From the NCBI GenBank assembly GCA_947168725.1, contig CAMVNA010000005.1:1-64000 (forward strand): DNA of 64,000 bases. Direction: 5' to 3'. Shown here in pieces: positions 46,948 through 56,737 of the stretch. The position numbers and the translations under genes were made by a program. Below the pieces are notes generated by a model. That model ran no database searches and had not been told where the DNA came from. It worked only from the letters and a program-made list of their open reading frames with translations. Source of the stretch: an uncultured bacterium. Lineage in GTDB: Bacteria > Patescibacteriota > Gracilibacteria > Absconditabacterales > Absconditicoccaceae. Within the stretch, counting starts at the first letter, position 1, and every line of letters begins with the position of its first letter.

Positions 46948-46999
46948 GCTGTTTTTAATAATTATATATTATAATTATTAAAACAAAAAAATAAAAGAT

Positions 47000-47377
47000 A
47001 TGTTTTTTTCGAATCTAATTTTTACTGTGCTCATATTATTTGTTGGAGCATTTATTTCTTTTGTGATTATCCCATTCTTTGGGGTTAAGTTCTGTAAGGG
47101 TGATGATGATTTAACTGGAGAGAGTTTAGATTCTCATGTTTCTATGTGGGACTTTATCAAGGAATTTCCAGCATGGATATGGATATTATCTTTACTTGTA
47201 TTTCAGGCTTGCATTATCTATACTCTCAACTTGTGGTGTTCATCTTTATTTGATGACTGTAGATGGTTATTGAGTCTTTCTCGTTTTTTCTGCTTTTTTG
47301 CAATCATTGTATACCTAATCCTTGTAAATGTAACAAATGATGTTGGAGAGATCAAATGGTTTAAAAAGAAAGAATAA
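47000..47377 (+). CDS. Three-helix membrane protein, TGA-free cassette gene
   Basis: 125 residues with three membrane helices (about residues 5-27, 55-78 and 92-112), separated by an acidic loop with GDDDLTGESLD. All five glycines are GGN. It sits alone between an AT-rich promoter region (TATATTATAAT near 46966) and a terminator. No known family; it resembles the other small membrane-protein cassettes at 9.7, 47.5 and 59.8 kb in size and layout, not in sequence. Confidence 0.72.
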   Translation: MFFSNLIFTVLILFVGAFISFVIIPFFGVKFCKGDDDLTGESLDSHVSMWDFIKEFPAWIWILSLLVFQACIIYTLNLWCSSLFDDCRWLLSLSRFFCFFAIIVYLILVNVTNDVGEIKWFKKKE

Positions 47378-47396
47378 CCTAAATTAAACTAATACA

Positions 47397-47428
47397 AAAC
47401 TCCCTCTGAATCCAGAAGGAGTTTTTTT
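47397..47428 (+). terminator. Terminator of the 47.0-kb cassette
   Basis: AAACTCCCTCT pairs, with one mismatch, with AGAAGGAGTTT, followed by T residues. Confidence 0.85.
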
Positions 47429-47445
47429 GATGTTAAATAATACAC

Positions 47446-47473
47446 TTGACTTTTGTGAAAAAGTCAATATATT
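47446..47473 (+). promoter_or_regulatory. TTGACT promoter of the 47.5-kb cassette
   Basis: TTGACT at 47446 and TATATT at 47468 are 16 bp apart. The core ACTTGACTTTTGTGAAAA is identical to the one at 37850. Confidence 0.65.
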
Positions 47474-47519
47474 CTATATTGAGATTATTCAAATAAAATA
47501 CTAACAAAAATTTTGTGCT

Positions 47520-47804
47520 ATGATTTTATTCAAGATTGTTGTAACCATTTGTTGTTTGATTTCAGTCGTTGTACTTGGCTATTGTTCAATAATCCTTAAT
47601 AGGAGCCGTATTACAAATCGGACCCCCATTGGATGGTGGATTGTTGGGGTGGGTGTTATACAACTCTTCATCATAATGATTCCTGCAGTTTGGTGGAATG
47701 AATGGTGGATTGATCATGCGTTAATTTTGAGCATCTCTGCTGGAATAGCCATAGTATCTAGTATTCTATGGGCCATCATCGAAGTTGCTAGTAGGTGGCA
47801 CTAA
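47520..47804 (+). CDS. Small membrane protein, TGA-free cassette gene
   Basis: 94 residues with three hydrophobic helices (about 5-25, 38-60 and 68-90) and a Trp-rich part (WWNEWW). All five glycines use GGN. Its own promoter lies about 50 bp upstream and a terminator follows. No family recognised. It lies next to another cassette (47000) but shows no clear sequence similarity to it. Confidence 0.7.
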   Translation: MILFKIVVTICCLISVVVLGYCSIILNRSRITNRTPIGWWIVGVGVIQLFIIMIPAVWWNEWWIDHALILSISAGIAIVSSILWAIIEVASRWH

Positions 47805-47819
47805 TAACAAAAACATCTA

Positions 47820-47852
47820 AAAAACTCCTCTTGTATCTGAGAGAAGTTTTTT
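47820..47852. terminator. Terminator between the 47.5-kb cassette and typA
   Basis: AAAACTCCTCT pairs imperfectly with AGAGAAGTTTT, with A and T tracts. It may serve both converging genes. Confidence 0.75.
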
Positions 47853-47864
47853 AATCAAATAGTA

Positions 47865-49661
47865 TTATATCAATCAGGCTTTTCTAGCTTGATTCCTAGC
47901 TCATTCTGTAAGATATTTTTTTCTAATACGAATAGATTTTGGTGTAATTTCTACTAATTCATCTAATCAAATATAACCAAGAGCATCTTCAAGAGTCAAA
48001 TGTCTAATTGGATTTAGAAGCATTGCTTCATCATTTCATGAATTACGAAAGTTGTTTTGTTGCTTGTTGATTGTGAGATTTACTGTCATATCTCATCATT
48101 TTAAGTGCTCTCCTACTATCATTCATTCATAAATTGGTTGTGCTGGATCGATGAAAATTGGTCATCTTTCCTGAAGTTTGAAGATTCCATAATTCATAGC
48201 TGTTCAAGTAGCAGAGGAAATCATAGAACCTACATCTCTTTTCTTAATTTCTCATTTCCATGGTTCATAATGAGAAAAGGACGAATACATTATTCATTCT
48301 CCCTTTGTTTCAAGAATAAACTCTCCACGAAATCAGAGTAATCATCTCGTTGGAATCTCGAATTCTATGGTAGTGAGTCAATTTAACGAATTCATAGTAT
48401 TCATCATACCTTTACGATGAGAAAGCATCTCAATAATAGTTCAAGCTAATTCATCGTTTACACTTACTACCAAAGTTTCAATGGGTTCCCGTTTTTCTCC
48501 ATCCACTTCACGAAAAATTACTTGTGGTGCTCCGACCTGTAATTCTCGTCATTCACGACGGATACTTTCGATAAGAACAGACAAATGAAGTTCTCATCTT
48601 CACGATACTAAAAATTTTCAGTCTGAAAAATCTACTTCAAGTCAAACATTTGTTTCTAGTTCTTTTTCTAGTCTTTCGCTTAAATTTCTGGTGGTCATAT
48701 ATTTTCACTCTTTACCTGCAAACGGAGAATCATTCACGAGGAATTCCATCTGTAATGTTGGTTTATCAATAGCAATTGAAGGTAAAGGCTCTACATTTCA
48801 CGTTCAAACAGTTTCTCAAACAAAAATATCTGGGATTCATGCTATCGTAATTATATCTCAGCATTGAGCCTCTTCCTGTTCGATTCTCTGAAGTCATAAA
48901 GTTGAAAAAACTTTGTTTACTTTTCATGTTCTAATTTTTCATTCATGATCTATAATCTTTACTTGAGTTCATGGCTTAAGAGTTCATTCATATACACGTC
49001 CAATTCACAAACGACCAAGAAAATTATCATAACCTAAATTCACAATCTGCATTCTAAAATCTTTTTCTGGAAAATTCGGAGCTTCCGGTACATATTTTAG
49101 TATTGCGTCAAAAAGCGGTGTCATATCTTTCTTTTCATCATTCAAATCAGCTACCGCATATCATTGTTTTGCACTAGCATACATAATTGGAAAATCTGCT
49201 TGTTCATCTGTAGCTCAAAGAAGGATGAAAATGTCAAAAAGCATATCAATAACCTCATTAACTCTCGCTGTAGGCTTATCAATTTTATTAATTACTACAA
49301 TTGGTTTAAGTCAAAGTTCTAATGATTTTTTTAGTACAAATTTAGTCTGAGGCATTGGTCATTCATATGCATCTACAACCAAAAGAACCGAATCCACCAT
49401 ACGTAAAACTCTTTCCACTTCACTACCAAAATCAGCATGACCTGGAGTATCTACAATATTTATTCTTTCTCATTTATAGATTATCGCTGTATTTTTAGCA
49501 TAAATCGTAATTCCACGTTCTCTTTCCTGATCATTATTATCCATGATTAAATCCTGTCACTCAAGAGCTTTTAATGTTCATGACTGTTGTAACAGTTGAT
49601 CTACTAATGTAGTTTTACCATGATCTACGTGTGCAATAATTGCAATGTTTCTAATTGCCAT
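47865..49661 (-). CDS. typA: Ribosome-associated GTPase TypA/BipA
   Basis: 598 residues, normal length. G motifs are complete: [12 protein letters not shown] (G1), ERERGITI (G2), [10 protein letters not shown] (G3) and INKIDKP (G4). Domains II/III and the C-terminal BipA-specific part follow, ending [18 protein letters not shown] translational GTPase involved in ribosome assembly and stress growth. Several loop glycines are TGA. Confidence 0.96.
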
Positions 49662-49810
49662 TTTTTTGAAATTTTTATAATTTGAAAAACTGTGTGGTAG
49701 TATAGTGAATTGTCAACCTTTTTCTAGTTTAAATTCTAGGCAAAAATTTGCATTTAAAGCGATTCTGAATATAATTGTAATGGAAAATTTTTATTCTGTA
49801 AAGAATAGAT

Positions 49811-50311
49811 ATGCAATTTATCAAAACAATATGAATTACTTTAATTAGTATATTTGGATTATTAGTTATAAATTTTTGATATTGCGGTTTAGATACACCA
49901 TGACCTAATACTGATAAATTTAACTGAGATTCTACTCCTATAATAAACTCCCAAGAAGAGTTCCAGGAAATAGAAGGTATAAACCAATGATCAAAGACTT
50001 TTAGTGATAAATTAGAATGAATTCTACGCCTTCCACAAAAAAGTAACTATCCTACATCTTTATGATATGTTACTTCATTAATTCAGATTACGATTAATTG
50101 GTTATTATGAATCTTAGCTTCTGTTGTTTTAGTATATATGTTATATTGTGGATTCTTAATATTATCATCATGATCTGATGATAAAAATGTATCAAAAGGT
50201 AAAAAATGAATCTCGAGTGCAGCAATTACCATTGCTGGGGTGGGACTATCTTGGTTAGTGATTAGTGCCATGATTTGGTTTATTAATTTAATATCAAAAG
50301 GAAATTCTTAA
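49811..50311 (+). CDS. VirB2/TrbC-like pilin
   Basis: 166 residues: leader helix (residues 5-25) with a Cys soon after (YCGLD), possibly a lipobox variant, then about 60 polar residues. Two membrane helices (about 90-115 and 135-160) are joined by a SGSDDKNVSKGKKGISSAA loop. This is the TrbC/VirB2 pattern again. It begins a three-gene set with the next pilin-like protein and a TraC-like protein, which strengthens the type IV secretion reading. Confidence 0.7.
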
Positions 50312-50335
50312 TTTTATACATTAAATAGACACAAA

Positions 50336-50920
50336 ATGGTAAAAAATTTTATTAAATACTGATTATTTACTTTTCTTTCCGTATGATTCATCTCTTCATT
50401 TTGTTTTTGAATATGAGAATTATGAGATAATGGATTAGATTCATCTTTTCCATATGAGAATGAACGTACTAATGCATTAGAATGCGATAGTACTAATTTG
50501 TGAGACTGTACAAGCATTAAAGAGGATGAGAAAAAACCAGTAGAAGATACTATAATTAGGAGATTATTATGAGTTTTTGGGTTAGATACTAGTACAGAAA
50601 GAGATTTAAAATTTATAGATTATGTAAGGGCGATTATAAATATAGCTCTTACGTTAACAGCTTTTATTGCTTTAATTATGACTCTTTACACGTTCTATAT
50701 GGTTATATTCTCTGAAAGTGAAGCAGGAATAAAAAAAGCAAAATGAAATTTGGTTGGAATTTTTGTTGCTTTAGCTATTATTTGATTAGCTTGGTTAATT
50801 GTTAGCTTTATATTCCGATGGTATAGAACTAATTGGTTTGATAGAAATAAGGATGAAGACATCGAGGAAATTACCATGATAAATTACGAATTAAATGATT
50901 GAATTTATTTCACTATTTAA
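50336..50920 (+). CDS. Secreted two-helix membrane protein, pilin-like
   Basis: 194 residues: leader helix, a Cys-containing polar segment (ECDSTNLGDCTS), then two helices (about residues 100-122 and 135-160) with a charged tail. It follows the VirB2-like gene by 24 bp and precedes the TraC-like gene by 6 bp, so the three are very likely one operon. Related in layout to 20149-20751. Confidence 0.65.
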
Positions 50921-50926
50921 TAAAGG

Positions 50927-51631
50927 ATGTGAATATTAGATTTTGATAAATCAAAAGTAAAAAAATGAAAGCCTGATAATCTGTTTAACACAGAGACAAT
51001 GCTTCCTATTTCTGAAGTGAAAAATGGGATAGTTATTTTAAAAGATTGATGAATGCGTTCTGTTATTAAAGTCGATGGATTGAATTTGGATCTAAAAAAT
51101 TATGATGAACAGCAAGTGATAATCGAACAATATAAAAGATTTTTAAATTGATTATCTTTCCCTATTCAGGTTTTAATCCGCAATACCTATCTTGATTTAA
51201 CAGAATATTTATCATATTTAAAGAAGAATTTAAAAGAAATCGATAATCCTGCACTGAAAAATCAATGAAACAACTATGTAACTTTTCTTGAATGAATCAA
51301 TAACCAACAATGATTAATTTATGTCAAAGAATTTTATATTGTAATTCCTTATTACTGGGATGAAAGAGACGCAGAACAGGTTAATAGATCTTGGTGGGAT
51401 AAATTTTTAAATATTTTAAACGCGAAAGATGATGTAGAAATGATTGTTGAAAGATATAGAACATTTATAAAATGTGAACAGAATATTCAAACCAGAGAGA
51501 ATGTGTTGATTGCAGGATTAAATGATTTATGAATGTCTGCAGAACGTTTGGATACTGCTGGTGTAGTTTCTTTATTATTCCGTATGTATAACCCATTATT
51601 GGATAGTTCTCAGGCTAGATTTATAGAGTAA
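50927..51631 (+). CDS. TraC/VirB4 N-terminal-like protein
   Basis: 234 residues. The segment from about residue 25, MLPISEVKNGIVILKDGG then RSVIKVDGLNLDLKN, followed by IEQYKRFLNGLSFPIQVLIRN, matches the N-terminal (TraC-like) domain that precedes VirB4-type ATPases in type IV secretion loci of candidate phyla. No ATPase motif is present, so it is a stand-alone accessory domain. ATG at 50927 is preceded by AAAGG. Confidence 0.72.
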
Positions 51632-51757
51632 AATATAAATATTAATCATATAATATACTCCACAATGTGAAGTTTTTTAATCCATAATTTTTATTGTTTT
51701 AAAATATATTTTATTTATACAATATATTTATGAATATTTAAAATAAATTTTGAAATT

Positions 51758-52687
51758 ATGCTATTACTTAAATGAAAAGAAAAATCAGAGTGACTAAAAG
51801 GACAATATAGAAAATTAAGAACTCAATATTTTTGAGATAATAGAAAATTTATTGCTGTTTTATTTTTCTGAAAAAGTAATCCATCGCAAATTTATGTGAA
51901 CTTAAAGAAAAAATATGCACAAGAAATCTGATTTGATTTCTTAATTTTTGGACAATGAGAAACATGATTTGAAAGAGAATATCCTGATCTGATAGATTTT
52001 CAAAAAAAAGAATATTCAAATAAGGATGAGGTGATAAGATTGGTAGAAATCTTAAATAATGATGAACGTTGTGTATGAATAATCTGTCAATTACCATTAA
52101 CTGAAGAATTAAAACCATATCAAAAAGAAATTTGTAATACTATAACTCCCATAAAAGATATGGATTGACTATGAGATAAATTACAAAAACGGGCTTTTGA
52201 GTGAAAAATTGAATTTTTACCAGCAACAGCTCAAGCTGTGATTTCATTATGGAATGCTTATGATTTATGAAATTTTGAATGAAAAGTAATATCTGTAATA
52301 TGACAAAGTGATATAGTTTGACGTCCAATTGGTAGATATTTACAGTTGAAATGAGCTAATGTGTATACATTTGATATTAATAATACACCTGAGGAAATCA
52401 TGAATCAAACTAAGAAATCTGATGTAATTATTTCATGTACATGAGCACTACATCTAATTGATGATAGATTTATAGATAAAGAAAAAAATCAAATTATAAT
52501 AGATGTTTGATATGGATTCTTGGATTGAAAATCTACAGGAGATGTAGATTTTGAAAAAGTTAAGGATAAAGTTTATGCAATTAGTCCCGTTCCATGATGA
52601 GTCTGACCAATGACTGTTGCAAGTTTGTTTGGTAATGTTTTCAGGATTTGGTGACAGAAAGAGAAAATTAAAACATTATCTAAATAA
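51758..52687 (+). CDS. folD: Bifunctional methylenetetrahydrofolate dehydrogenase/cyclohydrolase
   Basis: 309 residues. FolD links 5,10-methylene-THF and 10-formyl-THF in one-carbon metabolism. CVGIICQLPLTEEL, the ITPIKDMDGLGD loop, LPATAQAV, GQSDIVGRPIGRYL and the C-terminal PVPGGVGPMTVASL are family motifs. The usual VxG(R/K)S NADP motif appears as VIGQSDIVGRP. ATG at 51758 follows an AT-rich leader. Glycines in the GPMT loop use TGA. Confidence 0.93.
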
Positions 52688-52714
52688 AAAATCCTCCGCC
52701 TTGGAGGATTTTTT
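52688..52714. terminator. Bidirectional terminator
   Basis: AAAATCCTCC pairs with GGAGGATTTT over GCCTT. It lies between the converging folD and SLH-like genes. Confidence 0.9.
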
Positions 52715-52736
52715 ATATTTTTAAACTTAATATTTT

Positions 52737-54101
52737 TTACAAATTCTTCGCCTTCACGAAAGCTCATCTTGCACATCAATTTGTTTTACCAAGTTCGTTT
52801 GCCTTATTCCAATAAATAACTCTAGTCTGACTTCTATCATATATATTTACAGTCCATCACTCTAATATTCATTTCAATGCCATATATGTTTCGCAAGATA
52901 TTCTTTTACTTGGATTTACATCGAATCAAATCATCGCTTTTTCCTGAGCTGTTTTGAAATATGGATATAACTCGTTAGATTTAGCTACGTATACAAAAGC
53001 TACATCCTTTTTAGTTGAAAGAGTATATCATTGCAATAAATGCTTTATTGCCTCTCATCGTGTCACTTCCCTGTTTGGATTGTCTGATGGTGTAGTAGTT
53101 TCAACTGTTTCTGTTGGTTGAGTTTCCTGTCTAACCTCTGGCTGAGTATTAGCAATTATTCAACTACTTACTGTATTTTCTACTACATTCTCAGTTATTC
53201 ATGTTTCATTTTGAGCTGCTCATGTATTGTCTAAAATATTAATGTCTCACGTATCTGTAATCACCTCTCCTGTTCACTCAAATACATATATAGCATCTCA
53301 TGAACCTAAATCTGAGTCATCTTCTGAATTAAATAGATCTTTTACATAAGATACTGCTCTATCTTTTACTAAATTAAGAGAATTATCATCTTGCATTGCA
53401 TAAATTCCATAACACACTCATGCAAGGATTAATATAATGTATAACCAATTTGTGAATAAATTTTTAGCGTTATAGAAACCATTAACATCAAATAACTTTC
53501 AGATGACTAAATATAATATTCGTCATAAGAATAAAGCTATTGCTAATCATCGATTACCTAAGAATTCCCACAATGTCCAAGCAACTACTGCTGCTATTCC
53601 AAGAGTTATAAACAGTATTAATCGTTGTCACCGTTTCACTTCTTTCTTTTTCTTTTTACTATTTGAAGTAGAATGTCATGTAAGAGGTTGAACAATCTTT
53701 GGAATTGTTACACTTTCTCTCATAGGTTTATCAGATATTTTTTCTTCAGATTTTTCTTCTGTATTTTCAACTAATGATTCAGCTTTTTCTCATGTGTTTT
53801 CATCTTTATCAGTCTCAACCACTATTTCTTTTTTTGCAACTTCAACAACAGCAACTCCATTATCACTTTCTATTCTTGAAAGCTTTTCTTCTGATTTTTC
53901 AACTAATTTAACTTTATTATCAGTATCAGATTTATTTTTAGATGATTTACAAAGTGCTGATACAATCCAACTAATAAAGAATACTCATGCATTTAATCCT
54001 GCTAATTCATATAAATTACAATTATCTAACATCCATCCTAGCAAAGCTGGTTGACCTACTAAAATATAAAATGCTAAGAAAAATTTAAGTCAATTTGTCA
54101 T
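52737..54101 (-). CDS. Membrane protein with acidic linker and SLH-like C-terminus
   Basis: 454 residues. Two short N-terminal hydrophobic segments (about 5-50), a long Glu/Lys/Ser/Val linker (about 60-160), then three helices (about 175-250). An extracytoplasmic Asn/Thr/Glu-rich spacer with several TGA glycines follows. The C-terminal 90 residues (VTRGEAIKHLLQGYTLS ... DVNPSKRISCETYMALKGILEGW) resemble an SLH repeat pair. It may tether the membrane to the wall or S-layer. Family not named. Confidence 0.72.
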
Positions 54102-54251
54102 GTTTTGTCTATAAATTATGTAAAATTTGAGCCAAATCTCATATTTTGGACTAACATCCCTTATAGACAATGGTTTTTGTATTTCAAGTCAAAATGTCTA
54201 AATTGACGATAGCAATTGGTTATCATTTTTTCACTAATAAAACTTTTTTTG

Positions 54252-54285
54252 AAAAAAAACTGGTGGGAAAATCCACACCAGTTCT
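54252..54285 (-). terminator. Terminator of the 54.3-kb cassette
   Basis: On the minus strand AACTGGTG pairs with CACCAGTT and is followed by eight T residues. It starts about 20 bases after the TGA at 54305-54307, which fits TGA being the gene's stop. Confidence 0.9.
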
Positions 54286-54304
54286 CATTGAAAAGGATTT
54301 GGCT

Positions 54305-54478
54305 TCATCTACCTCTCTTAAAGTTTTCTACTAAGCCAAGAAAAACTTGCCTAGAGATGTTGTCGGTTTCTCCTTTGTAGAATTCTCTTTTACAGAAATC
54401 GAGGAAGACCGAAACTTGATCAGCCATAAAATAATCCTCTGCCCACTCATAAAGGGGCTTCATAGTTAAAAAACCCAT
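54305..54478 (-). CDS. 57-residue protein ending in TGA before its own terminator (cassette gene)
   Basis: From ATG at 54478 the product is MGFLTMKPLYEWAEDYF..., ending FKRGR, 57 residues. A promoter just upstream (TATACT at 54528-54533) excludes the longer frame from 54556. All four glycines are GGN. The frame ends at TGA (54305-54307). Reading that as glycine would extend it straight through the terminator hairpin to TAA at 54161 (106 codons), which makes little sense. So TGA is either a true stop here or a relic of a standard-code origin. No family recognised. Confidence 0.62.
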   Translation of the reverse strand: MGFLTMKPLYEWAEDYFMADQVSVFLDFCKREFYKGETDNISRQVFLGLVENFKRGR

Positions 54479-54527
54479 TTTTTCTTTGTTTTTTAATGTT
54501 AGTACTAATTTTAAATCTGTATCGATT

Positions 54528-54556
54528 AGTATAATGATATACATATTAAAAATCAA
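54528..54556 (-). promoter_or_regulatory. Promoter of the 54.3-kb cassette
   Basis: On the minus strand TTGATT (54556-54551) and TATACT (54533-54528) are exactly 17 bp apart. The start at 54478 is about 45 bases beyond. Confidence 0.65.
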
Positions 54557-54670
54557 GATTAAATTTTGTAAATAGTTTTTACCTAATCATCATGGCAAAA
54601 ACTCCCTTGCTTTCATACAAACAAAGAGTAGAATTAAAGTTAGATTTATTTATGGATTTTATCATAAAAT

Positions 54671-56077
54671 ATGCAGTGAAATATCGTTTTCGTATGAGCT
54701 GGTGGGTCCTGACTAAGTAATTTAGTCTGAATTTTATGGGATTTAGGATTTCATAATTTAATATGAATAGATGAACAAGAATCTCAAATTACTCAGCAAT
54801 TACAACAAAAATGAGTTCAGATTTTTAAGCATTGAAGATATCAGGTGAAGAGTGATGATGCTGTAATATATTCTGCCGCGACCAAAGAAAGTCCTGAAGT
54901 GTTGAAATCTTTTGAACTTAAAAAGTCTGAACATAAACCATTCCTAATCTGGGATTATTTCCAATTCCTTTGAGAAATGACCAAGTATTTCAAGAGTATA
55001 GGATTTACAGGAACGAATGGAAAATCTAGTTCAAGTGCCATGTGAATTTATATTGCATCACATTGTTTACCAAATTTTGGAATAGGAATAGTCGGTGCTT
55101 TAGTGCCTGATTTTGGTGGGAAAAGTTATATGCTAAACATGAAACATAAGGATGAATTGAAAAATATTTTTGACTATATTTTCACGTGAAGAAAATTGGA
55201 TTATTCGCTTGTGAAGAAATATTATTTCTTATTAGAATCTTGTGAATATCAACGCCATTTCTTGAATTTGAATTTAGATGAAGCTATTATTACGAGTCTA
55301 GAATTGGAACATACAGATTATTTCAAAGATTGGGATGATTATGAGTCAGCTTTCTTAGAAATGATCGCAAAAACTAAAGATAAAGTTTACTGCTTAAGAG
55401 ATTTGAATAGTAAAAAAATCCTGAACGAAAATAAAGTAAAAATTGTAAATAGAGAAAATTTTGATATGCATTTCGTATGGTGAGAACATCAACAAGCAAA
55501 TGCATCGCTTGTCTGCGAACTTTTGAAATGATTGATGAAAAATGAATGAATTGAAGAATTAACAGCAGAAGATAAAATTCGTGGATATTTGAGAGATTTT
55601 AAGTGAATCTGGAGAAGAATGGAATTTTTGAAAAAAACAGAAAATTGAGTTCAGATTTTTAGTGATTATGGACATGTGGCTTCAAGTATAGAATTATGAT
55701 ATAAAGCCTTGAAAGAAAAGTTTCCTGACAAAAAATTAATTTGCATATTTCAGCCACATCAGATGCATAGAATTTTGGTTGGATGGAATGAATTTCCTAA
55801 TGCTTTGAAACTATACGATGAAAGTTATATTTACGATATTTATGCAGCTAGAGAAAATATCGAAGATTTTGCAAATGAAGAAATTTTCAAAGATTTGAAT
55901 TTGAAAAGTGTGGAAGATCTTTGAAATGCATTTGCCAAACATTGCGGAAATACTTATCTGAAAGAATTTAGCGAAGTAGAAAATGTAATAGAAAAATCTG
56001 ACTGAAACTCAATAATTGTAGTTTATTCAGCTGGAAATATAGATTTCAAATTAAGACAATATTTGAGTGTGTTGTAA
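54671..56077 (+). CDS. murC: UDP-N-acetylmuramate--L-alanine ligase (MurC)
   Basis: 468 residues of the Mur ligase family, adding L-alanine to UDP-MurNAc. The N-terminal Rossmann part has VGAGGSGLSNLVGILWDLG (TGA glycines). The ATP loop is GFTGTNGKSSSSAMG. The central part has LESCEYQRHFLNL and LELEHTDYF, typical of MurC. The C-terminal domain has SDYGHVASSIELGYKAL and FQPHQMHR. The in-frame TAA just before ATG 54671 fixes the start. Part of its 3' end is repeated at 56499. Confidence 0.92.
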
Positions 56078-56088
56078 ATAAAAAAGTC
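56036..56088 (+). repeat. Direct repeat, copy 1 (murC 3' end)
   Basis: About 53 bp covering the last murC codons (GNIDFKLRQYL..) and its TAA recur at 56499-56551 with about six differences. Confidence 0.8.
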
Positions 56089-56094
56089 TAATAT

Positions 56095-56355
56095 TTATCC
56101 ATATTTTTTCCTAAGCTTCTCCGTCGTTTCTATCTCTCTTTCTACTCTTTTTTCTATTGCTTCCTCTCTTTTTTCTTCATCTTTTTTTCTTTTCTTATCC
56201 AATTTTATACCAGCTCGGCAAAGATAAATAAAAGCAATAAGTATTACCGCCCACGTTCATCAACCCCAATCATAAATAATTTTAGGGAATAATTTGCAAA
56301 GTGATATTCAAATGAGTAATCATATATCGATACCTATTGCATATTCATTATCCAT
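56095..56355 (-). CDS. Small two-helix membrane protein
   Basis: 86 residues: two hydrophobic helices (about 8-25 and 32-48) and a long Lys/Glu/Arg helix. TGA is used for glycine four times, so it is a native-code gene. It sits between two copies of the murC 3' end. No family recognised. Confidence 0.68.
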
Positions 56356-56498
56356 AATTTACACTTTAATAAATAAAAAGGAAGAAAACAATATATATCT
56401 ATATTATATTTATATGATTTATTTTGTCAATTTTTTATGGAATTAATTACTGTTCATAATCACTCTTCAGATTAAACTATACAAAGAATTTTCTTGAA

Positions 56499-56551
56499 AA
56501 TATTGATTTCAAATTAAGACAATATTTGAAAATGTTGTAAACAGAAAAAGC
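56499..56551 (+). repeat. Direct repeat, copy 2 (murC 3'-end remnant)
   Basis: Encodes NIDFKLRQYLKML then TAA in the murC frame; no further murC sequence precedes it. It is either a remnant of a second murC or a duplication made when the 56095-56355 gene was inserted. Confidence 0.78.
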
Positions 56552-56690
56552 AGTAGTAGGTCATACCTGATCTCACCCCTGTGGCGTTGCTCAACTACTA
56601 CTGCTTTCTGTTCAAGCAGTCTCTTCTCCATTCAGGCTAAGGTTTACAGAAGAAGTATTACTACTTGCATTAGTAGTAGTATACTCATTT
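56540..56690 (+). ncRNA. Candidate structured RNA (two hairpins sharing a GTAGTAG arm)
   Basis: The first stem is 18 bp with a 2-base bulge: AACAGAAAAAGCAGTAGTAG (56540-56559) against CTACTACTGCTTTCTGTT (56595-56612), with a 35-base loop. The second pairs AGTATTACTACT (56654) with AGTAGTAGTATACT (to 56685). The first loop is locally more GC-rich than its surroundings. No match to SRP, 6S, tmRNA or RNase P motifs that I could find. Strand is uncertain. Confidence 0.4.
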
Positions 56691-56737
56691 TCTTCATTTT
56701 TTTCAAGTTTTACGAATTAATATACTAAATTAAAAAA

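Larger units (their letters stand above)
56356..56737. other. 382-bp intergenic region with murC-tail copy and hairpins
   Basis: Contains an AT-rich part (promoter-like TATATTATATTTATATGA near 56400 for the minus gene), the murC tail copy (56499-56551), and two inverted repeats (56540-56690). A minus-strand frame without TAA/TAG spans about 56479-56722 but has no start codon. Confidence 0.7.

Noticed and set aside
54592-54720. 42-codon frame overlapping the murC start
   Set aside because: Ends at TAA inside murC, no supporting motif; could be an upstream frame but nothing beyond the ATG supports it.
56540-56690. SRP RNA, 6S RNA or tmRNA as the identity of the hairpins
   Set aside because: No GGAAG/AGCA loop motif, no tRNA-like end and no peptide tag frame found on either strand.
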